64,000 bases of DNA from assembly GCF_006540085.1 (NCBI RefSeq), contig NZ_BJOG01000004.1, forward strand, positions 577,506 through 641,505, given 5' to 3'. Positions within the stretch are counted from its first letter, which is position 1; each line of letters opens with the position of its first letter. The DNA is from Microbacterium oxydans (GTDB taxonomy: Bacteria; Actinomycetota; Actinomycetes; Actinomycetales; Microbacteriaceae). Positions 45,530-53,004 of this stretch are shown one piece after another. The position numbers and the translations under genes are program-made. The notes below the pieces were generated by a model that worked only from the letters and a program-made list of their open reading frames with translations, ran no database searches and was not told the DNA's origin.

Positions 45530-46750
45530 ATGGCTAGCGTCTCTCCCCGCACTCTCGCATCCGGTGAGGTGCGTTGGCGTGTCCAGGTGCGCGTCAAGGG
45601 GCAGATGAAGCAGACGACGTTCCTGGAGAAGAAGGGCGCCGATCAGTTCGCGGCACTCGTGGATCGTGTCGGGTGGGATGCCGCGGATCAGGTTCGCCAG
45701 TCGCGTGGACAACGAGACGATGCCACACCCACACTCCGCGAGTACACCCACCGTTACCTCTCCCCCGAATCCGGGCTGCTGACGGGCGTGGAAAAGGGCA
45801 CACGCGAGGGATACGAGGCTGAGGCTGAACGATCCTGGCTGCAGACTCTCGGTGACGTTCCCATCGACCTCATCACGAAGCCTGACGTGGGCGCGTGGTT
45901 GGCGTGGCAGGAAAAGCAACCCGTCTGGCGTGATCGACACAAGCCGCGAGCTCAGCAGAAGCACGTGTCCTCGAAGACGATCAAGAACTACCACGCCCTA
46001 CTCTCGGCCGTGCTCAAGTCCGCGGTCGACGAAGGGTTTCGCACCGATAATCCCGCCTACAAGATGCGTATGACGCGTGGAGTGAAGCGCGAGAACGTGT
46101 TCCTCACGCCCGCAGAGTTCGCCACCCTGCTGCACTTCATCCCCGAGCGCTACCGACGTATGGTGCTGTTCCTCGCCGGCACAGGGCTCAGGTGGGGCGA
46201 GATGAGCGCTCTGACATGGGCAGACGTGAACCTCCACGGCAATCCCCCGACAGTGCGAGTGACGCGCGCGTGGAAGAAGGCGAAGGGCGCGCCGATCCTC
46301 AGCTACCCGAAGTCGTCGAAGTCGAGGCGCTCGGTTTCGCTGTTCCCCGACCTCGTGGCGATCATGGGCGAACCGGGCGCATCCGACGAATGGGTGTTCC
46401 CTGCGCCTCAAGGCGGGCACATGTGGCACGGTGCGTTCTACACGCGCATCTGGCGTACGGCCGTGATCAAGGCGTCGGATGCCGAGACGTGCCGAGCTCT
46501 GGACCTCGAGCCGCTGCGTCGCGAGCCGACCGTCCACGACATGCGACACACGCACGCCTCGTGGTTGATCGCTCAGGGCATCCCACTCCCCTACATTCAG
46601 GCGCGCATGGGGCACGAGTCGATCACTACGACTGTAGGCGTGTACGGGCACCTCGTCGCGGACGCGCACGACCAGATGGCAAGTGCGATCGCGCTCACCC
46701 TGTCTGGCGCGCAATCGCCTCTCGCGATCACCCAGAACGACGAAACGTAA
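45530..46750 (+). CDS. int: Tyrosine recombinase (phage integrase)
   Basis: 406-residue integrase. The N-terminal 60 residues resemble an AP2-like arm-binding domain, a core-binding SAM-like domain spans about 65-185, and the catalytic domain follows. Catalytic residues visible: R221 (TGLRWGEM), H336/R339 (VHDMRH), H362 (MGHES), and Y372 (GVYGHL). It lies immediately downstream of tRNA-His and is the main mark of the prophage's left end. No clear ribosome site is seen before ATG 45530. Confidence 0.95.
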   Translation: MASVSPRTLASGEVRWRVQVRVKGQMKQTTFLEKKGADQFAALVDRVGWDAADQVRQSRGQRDDATPTLREYTHRYLSPESGLLTGVEKGTREGYEAEAERSWLQTLGDVPIDLITKPDVGAWLAWQEKQPVWRDRHKPRAQQKHVSSKTIKNYHALLSAVLKSAVDEGFRTDNPAYKMRMTRGVKRENVFLTPAEFATLLHFIPERYRRMVLFLAGTGLRWGEMSALTWADVNLHGNPPTVRVTRAWKKAKGAPILSYPKSSKSRRSVSLFPDLVAIMGEPGASDEWVFPAPQGGHMWHGAFYTRIWRTAVIKASDAETCRALDLEPLRREPTVHDMRHTHASWLIAQGIPLPYIQARMGHESITTTVGVYGHLVADAHDQMASAIALTLSGAQSPLAITQNDET

Positions 46751-46757
46751 AATCGAC

Positions 46758-46787
46758 TTGACAAGTCTGTAATTACGGACACATAAT
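46758..46787 (+). promoter_or_regulatory. Strong prophage promoter with operator in its spacer
   Basis: TTGACA (46758-46763), an 18-bp spacer, and CATAAT (46782-46787). The spacer contains GTCTGTAATTACGGAC (46765-46780), an inverted repeat with one mismatch and a perfect GTAATTAC core. A dimeric repressor bound here would block RNA polymerase. The best -35/-10 match I see in this window. Confidence 0.75.
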
Positions 46788-46793
46788 GATGTC

Positions 46794-46898
46794 ATGCACA
46801 GGATGAACGACTCGGGCCGGCGGGTAGTGATGACCGCCAGAAGATCCTTGGGGGTCAACGGTGACCCCGCCAACGGCAAGACGCGCAGTACCCGCTGA
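46794..46898 (+). CDS. 34-codon leaderless micro-ORF
   Basis: ATG lies 6 nt after the -10 box of the promoter above, exactly where transcription should start, so the message would be leaderless. It encodes a basic peptide (MHRMNDSGRRVVMTARRS...GKTRSTR) and is followed 32 nt on by a terminator. The peptide has no known family; the transcript could equally be a small RNA. Confidence 0.5.
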   Translation: MHRMNDSGRRVVMTARRSLGVNGDPANGKTRSTR

Positions 46899-46930
46899 AC
46901 CGAGACAACGAGGTCTCCCGTATACGCAGA

Positions 46931-46961
46931 AGAAGCCCCCGCCATCGTGGCGGGGGCTTCT
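46931..46961. terminator. Terminator after the micro-ORF
   Basis: 14-bp arms AGAAGCCCCCGCCA / TGGCGGGGGCTTCT with a 3-nt loop. It ends the plus-strand micro-ORF transcript and probably backs up the minus-strand late operon. Confidence 0.85.
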
Positions 46962-47016
46962 CTGGTTTGACGTCACAGGCGAGGTCGCCCGTTGGGTGCG
47001 GTGAACCAACGACAAA

Positions 47017-47051
47017 GAGCCCCCACCCGGCACGTGGCCGAGTGGGGGCTT
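47017..47051 (-). terminator. Terminator of the prophage late operon
   Basis: Stem AGCCCCCAC (47018-47026) with GTGGGGGCT (47042-47050) plus an inner CGGC/GCCG stem. On the minus strand it is followed by CTTTG, and it starts 4 nt past the last late gene. Confidence 0.8.
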
Positions 47052-47054
47052 CTG

Positions 47055-47345
47055 TCAGTGCTGGTCGAGGTCGCGGTCGATGCGGATCACACACTGACCT
47101 GTGGTCGGCGCGGTGCGCGTCTCGCCGGACTGGGTGATCTCGAGCTCGAGGTAGTGCTTCCCCACGGCCCACGTCCCGTCGAGGGTGTGCGTCAGCTCAC
47201 CAGCCGTCGCGTCGGTCACCGTGTGGTCGAGTTCCTCGAACGCACCTTCACGGGAGAGGTGGCGGACGATGAGCCGCACGGTCGCCCCAGTGATGTCGTG
47301 GTTCACGGCGAACGTCACCGGGAACTTGTCGCCCTGCTTCACCAT
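47055..47345 (-). CDS. Small phage structural protein (BppU-like fold)
   Basis: 96 aa, last gene of the late operon. VKQGDKFPVTFAVNHDITGATVRLIVRHLSREG matches the beta-sandwich pattern of phage baseplate/BppU-like or Ig-like adhesion domains. Start ATG 47345 overlaps the preceding tail gene's stop by a few bases, implying co-translation. Likely a tail decoration or linker protein. Confidence 0.6.
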   Translation of the reverse strand: MVKQGDKFPVTFAVNHDITGATVRLIVRHLSREGAFEELDHTVTDATAGELTHTLDGTWAVGKHYLELEITQSGETRTAPTTGQCVIRIDRDLDQH

Positions 47346-49213
47346 GTGGCCTCCAATGTGAGTTCCGGCACGGTGGCCGTCAGGTTGAGCGCGTCGATCG
47401 ACGCTTCCAAAGTCAGGCGAGCAGGCCACTCAACGGCCGGGGCGTCGATGATGCCCTGCCCGGTGAGGGTGAGTTCCCCGACGCCCGTTCGCGTGATCTC
47501 TGCCGACACCGACGCAGCGCCGTCGAGCTCCAAGACACCTGCCCCGGTTCGCTGCACCTCGACTACCGTCGTGGCCGAGCCGGATAGGCCCAACTCCCCC
47601 GCCCCGTGCGCGTTGACCTCAAGACCAACGACCGCCGTTCCGGTGACTGCGAGCTCGCCAGTACCTGCACGCGCCACAGAGACAGTGCGGGCGGCTGCGC
47701 CGTCGAGACCGAGGGTTCCCACTCCTGTCCGCGTGATGGACAGAGTGCGGGTAGCCGTTCCGGAGAGCTGCAGGGTGCCCGTGCCGGTGAGCGTGGACGC
47801 GCCGACAGCAGCGATCCCTGCCACGTTGGCACACTGCACCATCCGGGCACCACGACTGATCGCCGTGTTGTAGTTCGCTTGCGATGCTGCGATGTGCCCG
47901 ACCACGGGTTTCCCGTAGGCGAGGACCGCATCCCACGCGGACTGTGCGGCGTCGTAGTTCATGCCGAGGATCGACCAATGGGACTGATCCGCCGCGAGCC
48001 CACCGCTCGTCACGTCCGTGTCGTAGAAGTAGCCCCACGTCTGATACCCGCGGGCAGTGGCTGCATCGGCGAGTCCTGTAGCACCTGCGCCGACACCGTA
48101 GAACTTGACGACGATCTTCGTGTTGCCACCGTGCGCGTCGAGCAGGTTCAGGAACTCGGTGTTGTACGTACCGATCGCGTGCTTCGGGTCGACGATCGCG
48201 ACGTGTGTGCCGGTGAAATCGTCCAGGAACTGGTCAAGCCGGTAGTACGGTCGGGGAGTCCCAGCCGCGTTCAACGAGTTCTGGTACGTCTGCACCTGAG
48301 CCCACGTCATCGCCGAGATATCCGGCAAGCCGGTGGTCTGCGAGGTGCGGTTCAAGGATGCGTCATGGCACCCCACCCACACACCATCACTGGTCCGGTT
48401 CGCGGAGAACTCCAACGCCCCGTAACCAGCCAGCGCGGCCTGTTCGTACGCGTACTTGCTCATCTCGGGCCAGTTGGTCGACCCGCCGCGGTGCGCCCAG
48501 GTTGCTCCCGGCGTGGCGAGCATCTGCGACACCGACGAGAACCCCGGAGGCGTGACCACCGGTGCCGCGCTCGGGATCGCAACCTGCACCGCCCACCCGT
48601 TCGAGTCCTGAGCCGACGAGTAGGTGACCGTCAGGTCACCCGATGCACCCGCCGCCGACATCGACTTCTGGTAGATACCAATGGTCTCGAGGTAGTTGGG
48701 GATCTGCTCCACCCACCGTGCCCGCGTCCACCCTGCAGGGGAGGCTGCGGTGATCTCATCAGAGGCGACCTGCGCGCTCGTCGCCTCTTGCGTGACCGCG
48801 ACGACAACCGAGCTCGCCGGCGCCGTAAGTGACGGGGCGATGTTCTGGCTGCGTGGCGACGCGCCAACCGTGGATCGGGTGCGTGAGGCACCGACCACAC
48901 GATTCGCCCAGTCGCCAGTCCCCCACACCACACCGAACGTCATCGCGTTCGACACCGACGTGGTGAACGTGGCCATGCTGCCGTCGCCGAGTTGCTTCAC
49001 ACGCCCCCACATCTGGTTGCGGCGCGTGCCCGTCGTCTCAACAGCCTTCAACACCTCCCACCCGGCAGGTGCGGTGAACGTCGCCGTGGACGATGCGGAC
49101 ATGAGCGACACGATCACCCATGCCCCCACCGGCACGTCAGCGATGTTCACCACGGGACTCAGAGAGTCATTCACACGGGTGTACGCGGTTCCCAGCACTG
49201 CGGCATCAGCCAT
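47339..49213 (-). CDS. Phage tail protein with glycerophosphodiester phosphodiesterase domain
   Basis: 624 aa. Residues 1-220 are a beta-rich structural domain. A GDPD domain follows at about 235-465 with the full motif set: AHRGG (H241), PE (E250), LEFS (E268), TSDGVWVGCHD (H283, D284). Such domains hydrolyse glycerol-phosphate esters, so degradation of glycerophosphate wall polymers during adsorption is inferred. Residues 477-587 are five and a half 20-residue repeats. Near the end of the late operon, next to the holin genes. Confidence 0.88.
   Translation of the reverse strand: MADAAVLGTAYTRVNDSLSPVVNIADVPVGAWVIVSLMSASSTATFTAPAGWEVLKAVETTGTRRNQMWGRVKQLGDGSMATFTTSVSNAMTFGVVWGTGDWANRVVGASRTRSTVGASPRSQNIAPSLTAPASSVVVAVTQEATSAQVASDEITAASPAGWTRARWVEQIPNYLETIGIYQKSMSAAGASGDLTVTYSSAQDSNGWAVQVAIPSAAPVVTPPGFSSVSQMLATPGATWAHRGGSTNWPEMSKYAYEQAALAGYGALEFSANRTSDGVWVGCHDASLNRTSQTTGLPDISAMTWAQVQTYQNSLNAAGTPRPYYRLDQFLDDFTGTHVAIVDPKHAIGTYNTEFLNLLDAHGGNTKIVVKFYGVGAGATGLADAATARGYQTWGYFYDTDVTSGGLAADQSHWSILGMNYDAAQSAWDAVLAYGKPVVGHIAASQANYNTAISRGARMVQCANVAGIAAVGASTLTGTGTLQLSGTATRTLSITRTGVGTLGLDGAAARTVSVARAGTGELAVTGTAVVGLEVNAHGAGELGLSGSATTVVEVQRTGAGVLELDGAASVSAEITRTGVGELTLTGQGIIDAPAVEWPARLTLEASIDALNLTATVPELTLEATW
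47453..47785 (-). repeat. 60-bp coding repeats (20-residue units) in the tail protein
   Basis: Residues 477-587 repeat G-x-G-x-L-x-L-x-G-x-A-(x)7-R-T every 20 residues: five full units and one partial. Typical of beta-solenoid or beta-spiral shaft sequences. Confidence 0.85.
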
Positions 49214-49241
49214 GACTACCTCCGATGCCCAGGAAGATCGA

Positions 49242-49607
49242 TCAGACGACCGAGGTGACGTTGACCGTGGGAACCACGTTCACCACCGTCTGACCGGGAA
49301 GCGGCCCGGTCGGGGACAAGAGCGCGAAGCCGCCAACGAACGTGCCACCGGTAGCAGCCGTCCAAATGCCCCCATGCGAGTAGTTGCCGCTGGCGACATC
49401 CACGGCCACGCTGGAGCCGGACACCACACCGTCGACCGCACCGCCAGCCCATGCGGTCTGCTTCCGCGCGTACGCGGGAGTGCCCCCGATGGCCTCCGAT
49501 GCGCCCGTGACGCCCGGGTCAGCCGTGTGCAGGCTGATCCAGTTGCCGCGCGCAGTGACGGCGAGGGCCGCCGCTTCCTTCGAGTCGTTCGTGAACGCCA
49601 TGATCAA
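49242..49607 (-). CDS. Phage tail fibre-like small protein
   Basis: 119-121 aa with the pattern of a widespread actinophage tail-fibre family: SLHTADPG.TGASE..GG.PAYARK...W. The C-terminal half is a Gly-rich beta region. The likely start is the ATG at 49601 (MAFTND), with 49607 possible. Sits between the GDPD tail protein and the holin gene. Confidence 0.75.
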   Translation of the reverse strand: MIMAFTNDSKEAAALAVTARGNWISLHTADPGVTGASEAIGGTPAYARKQTAWAGGAVDGVVSGSSVAVDVASGNYSHGGIWTAATGGTFVGGFALLSPTGPLPGQTVVNVVPTVNVTSVV

Positions 49608-49948
49608 CCTCGCTTCCGGTCGCGGCGGAGCGTGACCCGCTGGACGGCCATCTCGACGGAGGCCTCAGCTTCGGGCGCGTCCAGCACGGCCTGGCGCACC
49701 AGCGTCACGTCGGCGTAGTCCTTCGGGATCCCGTTCGACACGATCGAGAGCGCGGACGCGGCACCAGCGAGAACCGCTGTGGCGACCGCGCCGGCCGCGG
49801 CGAGACTGATGCCGAGAAGCGCGTCACCAGTCGTGGGGATCGCGATCGCTGCGATCGGGATCACCGATGCGAGCGACTGGGTAGCGGTGCGGATGAAACC
49901 GCGCTTCGCGGCGAGCTTCGTCGCAGCGGGGATGATGGGGTCAGTCAT
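49604..49948 (-). CDS. Putative holin (r1t-like)
   Basis: 114 aa starting MTDPIIPAATKLAAKRG. Two hydrophobic helices (SLASVIPIAAIAIP and ISLAAAGAVATAVLAGAASAL) and an acidic/basic tail. FIRTATQSLAS...GDALLG followed by SNGIPKDYADV resembles r1t-type holins of actinophages. It forms membrane lesions for the M15 endolysin encoded just upstream. It overlaps the next gene by 4 nt. Confidence 0.7.
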   Translation of the reverse strand: MTDPIIPAATKLAAKRGFIRTATQSLASVIPIAAIAIPTTGDALLGISLAAAGAVATAVLAGAASALSIVSNGIPKDYADVTLVRQAVLDAPEAEASVEMAVQRVTLRRDRKRG

Positions 49949-50328
49949 GAGATTGAATCTCCTTCGGGTCGGGGGTGATGCTTGCGTAGCCACGTGGGAG
50001 GGATGGTGTCTTCGATCAGGGCGATGTCGGACGGATCAAGGTCGGGCCCGTGGTCTGTCGGCCACTGGCGGGCGATCGCGCGCAGGATGCGGGCGAACGC
50101 GGACGACTTGAGCCGGTCTTTCTCGGTGAGCGTCGCGACATCAGTCTTGAGTGCGGTGATCTCTGTCCAAGCGCCCTCGAGCTGCTCGCTGACCCTCTTG
50201 TCGATTCGCGCATCGAGCGCGGTCTTCGCATCAGTCTTGGTCTTGCCTCGCGTGGCGAGAAAGGTGAGAACGACGCCCATCCCGCCCACGCCAGCGCCGA
50301 TGATGGTGATGATCGTTTGCGGGTCCAT
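49945..50328 (-). CDS. Small membrane protein with coiled coil (DUF2746-like)
   Basis: 127 aa: N-terminal membrane helix (IITIIGAGVGGMGVVLTFLA), then an Ala/Lys/Asp-rich coiled coil (ALDARIDKRVSEQLEGAWTEITALKTDVATLTEKDRL) and a Pro-rich tail. Similar proteins sit beside holins in mycobacteriophages. A second holin or lysis accessory role is inferred. Overlaps its upstream neighbour as TGATG. Confidence 0.65.
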   Translation of the reverse strand: MDPQTIITIIGAGVGGMGVVLTFLATRGKTKTDAKTALDARIDKRVSEQLEGAWTEITALKTDVATLTEKDRLKSSAFARILRAIARQWPTDHGPDLDPSDIALIEDTIPPTWLRKHHPRPEGDSIS

Positions 50329-50783
50329 CAGGCGTCCTCCTCTCGCCGTTCCTTGATCTCCTCACCGAGCAGGGTGAGTCGGAAGATCGGGAGCGGCAGG
50401 GCAAGGACGATGATGAACGCGACGAAACCGGCAGATGCGGCGGGGTTGGCTCGGAACAGCACCACGGCGGCGGCGTAGGCGGCGAGGAGCGCGACCAGCA
50501 GCGCCTTGCCGCAGATCTCCCACCTCCACAAATGCGGAAAAGCGACACCAAGCAAGCAGGTCGTGGCAACGATCGCTAGCAGCGTCCCCATGGTGTCGAT
50601 CACCGGTTCATCGAAGAGCTCGTGCAACACGGGAGAGCCGAAGAGCGCCGCCCAGATCCCCGCACCGATCGCGATCAGGTCGTACACCGGCAACCAGACA
50701 CGCTTCAGTGACCGGTACTTCCACTCATCTGGTGGAATCGCGTCGGGGTGCCAGATCGACGCGAGCCATACCCTCCGCATCAT
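50328..50783 (-). CDS. Phage membrane protein, four helices
   Basis: 151 aa with four predicted membrane helices (LIAIGAGIWAALFG, MGTLLAIVATTCLLGVAF, LLVALLAAYAAAVVLF, AGFVAFIIVLALPLPIF) and a charged tail. Located between the endolysin and holin-like genes; possibly a lysis regulator or superinfection protein. ATG overlaps the lysin stop as ATGA. Confidence 0.7.
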   Translation of the reverse strand: MMRRVWLASIWHPDAIPPDEWKYRSLKRVWLPVYDLIAIGAGIWAALFGSPVLHELFDEPVIDTMGTLLAIVATTCLLGVAFPHLWRWEICGKALLVALLAAYAAAVVLFRANPAASAGFVAFIIVLALPLPIFRLTLLGEEIKERREEDA

Positions 50784-51604
50784 CCCTCGACGGCCGGCAC
50801 GGAGGCGGCAGTCTTCTGTAGGCCAGCGATGGTCTGAGCGAGCTGGGATGTGTCGATCTTCTGTTCCACGGCCCGCGACCAGTACCGGCCCCCGACCGAG
50901 CCCGAGATGTCGTAGGCGAGACCGCGCATGCACGCGTCGAGCGCCGACCACGGCACCCCGAAGGTCTTCAAGGCGGTCGTCAGCCCCGCGTCGTCGAGCT
51001 CGAGGTACTTCTGATCGGGGTTGTGGATAATCGCGGCGTTGATCGCATCCAAGGGGACGTCCTGGTGGGACACCTTCTCCTCCCCCAGCGTGAAGACGTG
51101 CTTCTCGTTCCAGCGGATAGTGCGCATGGGGGAGTCCTCCAGGGTCGTAGTGGCCGGTGCGGTCGTCGCGCCGGCAGCCGGGTCGTTGCGGTGGTTGTCG
51201 AGGTGATCGAAGTGCTCGCCGTGCCACGGCTCGTCCTTCGCGGTCGGGCGGCCCTTGCTGTCGAAGTACCGGGCGGTCTGCCTCCACCCGTTGTCGCGCC
51301 AGACGGCTGCGGCGCGCGGGTCGTACCAGTCGTCCGAGTCGGCGGCGCCACCCCAGCAGTGCACCGACTGGTCGGCACCGAGCGCGTAGGGCGCCTTCGG
51401 CGCCCACGGCCCGCCTTTGAGGTATCGCTCGTAGGCGAGCCATGCGGCGCGGTTCTTGTTCGCCTGCTCCGGGGAGCGGCCCGCCTCGTTGATGTCGGCC
51501 AGACGACCCAGCTGCGCATCGATGCGTCGGATCGATGCCGCAGCGCTCGGGGACGCCCACCCTCGACCGTGGCCAAGGTCTGTCTTGATCAGCGTGCCGC
51601 CCAT
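50780..51604 (-). CDS. Endolysin, M15 (VanY/D-Ala-D-Ala carboxypeptidase) family
   Basis: 274 aa from ATG 51604; an upstream GTG at 51643 lies inside a terminator and is rejected. The M15 catalytic domain spans 20-140, with zinc ligands H82 and D89 (SVHCWGGAAD) and E125...H128 (EPWHGEH). It cleaves peptidoglycan stem peptides or cross-links. Residues 160-274 form a second module starting MRTIRWNEKHV, without a named domain, perhaps wall binding. First gene after the terminator, so it needs its own promoter or readthrough. Confidence 0.85.
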   Translation of the reverse strand: MGGTLIKTDLGHGRGWASPSAAASIRRIDAQLGRLADINEAGRSPEQANKNRAAWLAYERYLKGGPWAPKAPYALGADQSVHCWGGAADSDDWYDPRAAAVWRDNGWRQTARYFDSKGRPTAKDEPWHGEHFDHLDNHRNDPAAGATTAPATTTLEDSPMRTIRWNEKHVFTLGEEKVSHQDVPLDAINAAIIHNPDQKYLELDDAGLTTALKTFGVPWSALDACMRGLAYDISGSVGGRYWSRAVEQKIDTSQLAQTIAGLQKTAASVPAVEG

Positions 51605-51631
51605 GCGGTCACCGCCCTTCTGCGTTAACGA

Positions 51632-51661
51632 CGAAACCCCCACCGGATGGTGAGGGTTTCG
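51632..51661 (-). terminator. Terminator between the membrane moron and endolysin
   Basis: CGAAACCCCCACC / GGTGAGGGTTTCG (13-bp arms, one mismatch) with a 4-nt loop, just beyond the stop of the O-antigen-ligase-like gene on the minus strand. Confidence 0.75.
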
Positions 51662-51680
51662 TCAGAGAGCTCGGACTAGA

Positions 51681-53003
51681 TCAGTCGGTCTGCCGTTTGG
51701 GACGCAGCGCGACGTTGATGCAGGCGATGAGGAGGAACACTGACCAGAAGTGCCCGGGAGCCTGCAACAGCGGGTTGAGCGCGTTGCCGACCAGAATGGA
51801 GAGCGCCGCAGCAGCAACGACCGCGAAGACGGGTCGCATGTCCGGGCGAGCCTTCATCGCCTTCCAGAGCGCGATGATGATCAGAACCACGGTTGCGATG
51901 AGCATCGCCGCGCCAAGCACGCCTATGTGCGCGAGGAGCATGTGGTACTGCATTTCGAACACCCACGCCCGAGTGGGGTGGCGGGTGTAGCCATCGATTG
52001 TCATGCCGATGCCCTGACCCCAGATCGGGGAGGCGATGAACTCGTCCCACAGCCGAGGTAGCTGCTCGAACCGTAGCCGCTCGTCGAGAGTCTGCGCTTG
52101 CCCCGTGGCGAGGCCGACGACACCGAGGAAGGTGCGCCTCACGACTACCGTGAATGAGGCTCCGATCGCTGCAAGGACCAGCACTACTGCGCCTCCGGCG
52201 ATGAACCACCGCGTCCGCTTGCTCATGGTGACGCGCTTAGATCGATCCCGCGTGAGCCAATAGGCGATCAGGATGATGATGGGAATCAGGATCGCGAGCA
52301 CGACCGTTGCCCGCCGCGACGACACAACCGTCGCGACCAGGGAGGCCACTGCTGCGGCGATCATCCATCGACGATCGGGGAGAGCGCTCGTGCGCGGAAG
52401 GATCGCCCCGACGACCCACATGGGCGCGGTCGCCATGAGGGTGCTGGTTCCGTAGATGGCAATAGTCGCGCCGAAAGCGAAGCCGCGCGAATTGCCTCCG
52501 AAGATCGGATGAAGGACCGACGCAGGAAACCCTGTCGGGATGGTGAATGCGATGAGGAGCGTGATCGCGCTCAGTGCGACCGTGACCCACACAGACACCC
52601 AGAGCAACTTGCGAATGAGCTCCTCAGTGAGCGCGGACGCCCAAGTCCAGAACAGGATTGGAGCGGCAGCCCAGGCAATGAGCGAGTGCGCCCATCCCTC
52701 ATTGCCGAATCCCACGACGACGCCGAGCACGATCACGGCAGCGGACAGGATTGCCGGCACTCGGAGTTCTCGCACGAGAGGGCGGCGCTCGGATGCGATG
52801 AGGAACACAGACGAGGCGGCCATGACCAGAAGAGCGACCAACAGAACAGGGGTGTGCCCGACCGGAATCATCAGCAGGTATGCGAAGGTACCGAGGATGC
52901 CCCAGTGGGCGGCCATAGCGAGTTTCCCGCTAGGCGCGAGCAGCCCTGGCGATGTCAGCGTCGTTGAAGTCACGATGACCAACATATCGCCATGGCTGCT
53001 CAC
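51681..53003 (-). CDS. O-antigen ligase/polymerase-like membrane protein in the prophage
   Basis: 440 aa with about 12 membrane helices and a large loop LATGQAQTLDERLRFEQLPRLWDEFIASPIWGQGIGM, the WaaL/Wzy Wzy_C pattern (Arg-rich loop plus GxG and a late HN-type helix GNALNP). Such enzymes polymerise or attach surface glycans. Inserted between tail and lysis genes and followed by its own terminator, it is best read as a moron gene that alters the host surface in lysogens. The GTG start at 53003 is chosen 2 nt from the upstream stop. Confidence 0.78.
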   Translation of the reverse strand: MSSHGDMLVIVTSTTLTSPGLLAPSGKLAMAAHWGILGTFAYLLMIPVGHTPVLLVALLVMAASSVFLIASERRPLVRELRVPAILSAAVIVLGVVVGFGNEGWAHSLIAWAAAPILFWTWASALTEELIRKLLWVSVWVTVALSAITLLIAFTIPTGFPASVLHPIFGGNSRGFAFGATIAIYGTSTLMATAPMWVVGAILPRTSALPDRRWMIAAAVASLVATVVSSRRATVVLAILIPIIILIAYWLTRDRSKRVTMSKRTRWFIAGGAVVLVLAAIGASFTVVVRRTFLGVVGLATGQAQTLDERLRFEQLPRLWDEFIASPIWGQGIGMTIDGYTRHPTRAWVFEMQYHMLLAHIGVLGAAMLIATVVLIIIALWKAMKARPDMRPVFAVVAAAALSILVGNALNPLLQAPGHFWSVFLLIACINVALRPKRQTD

Positions 53004-53004
53004 C

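Noticed and set aside
50328..51560. A 410-codon protein covering the lysin region
   Set aside because: Only its last 151 codons look like a protein (membrane helices); the rest is a frame-shifted copy of the lysin gene.
51604..51643. Lysin start at GTG 51643
   Set aside because: It would begin inside the 51632-51661 terminator stem; ATG 51604 has an AGAAGG-type ribosome site and fits the domain start.
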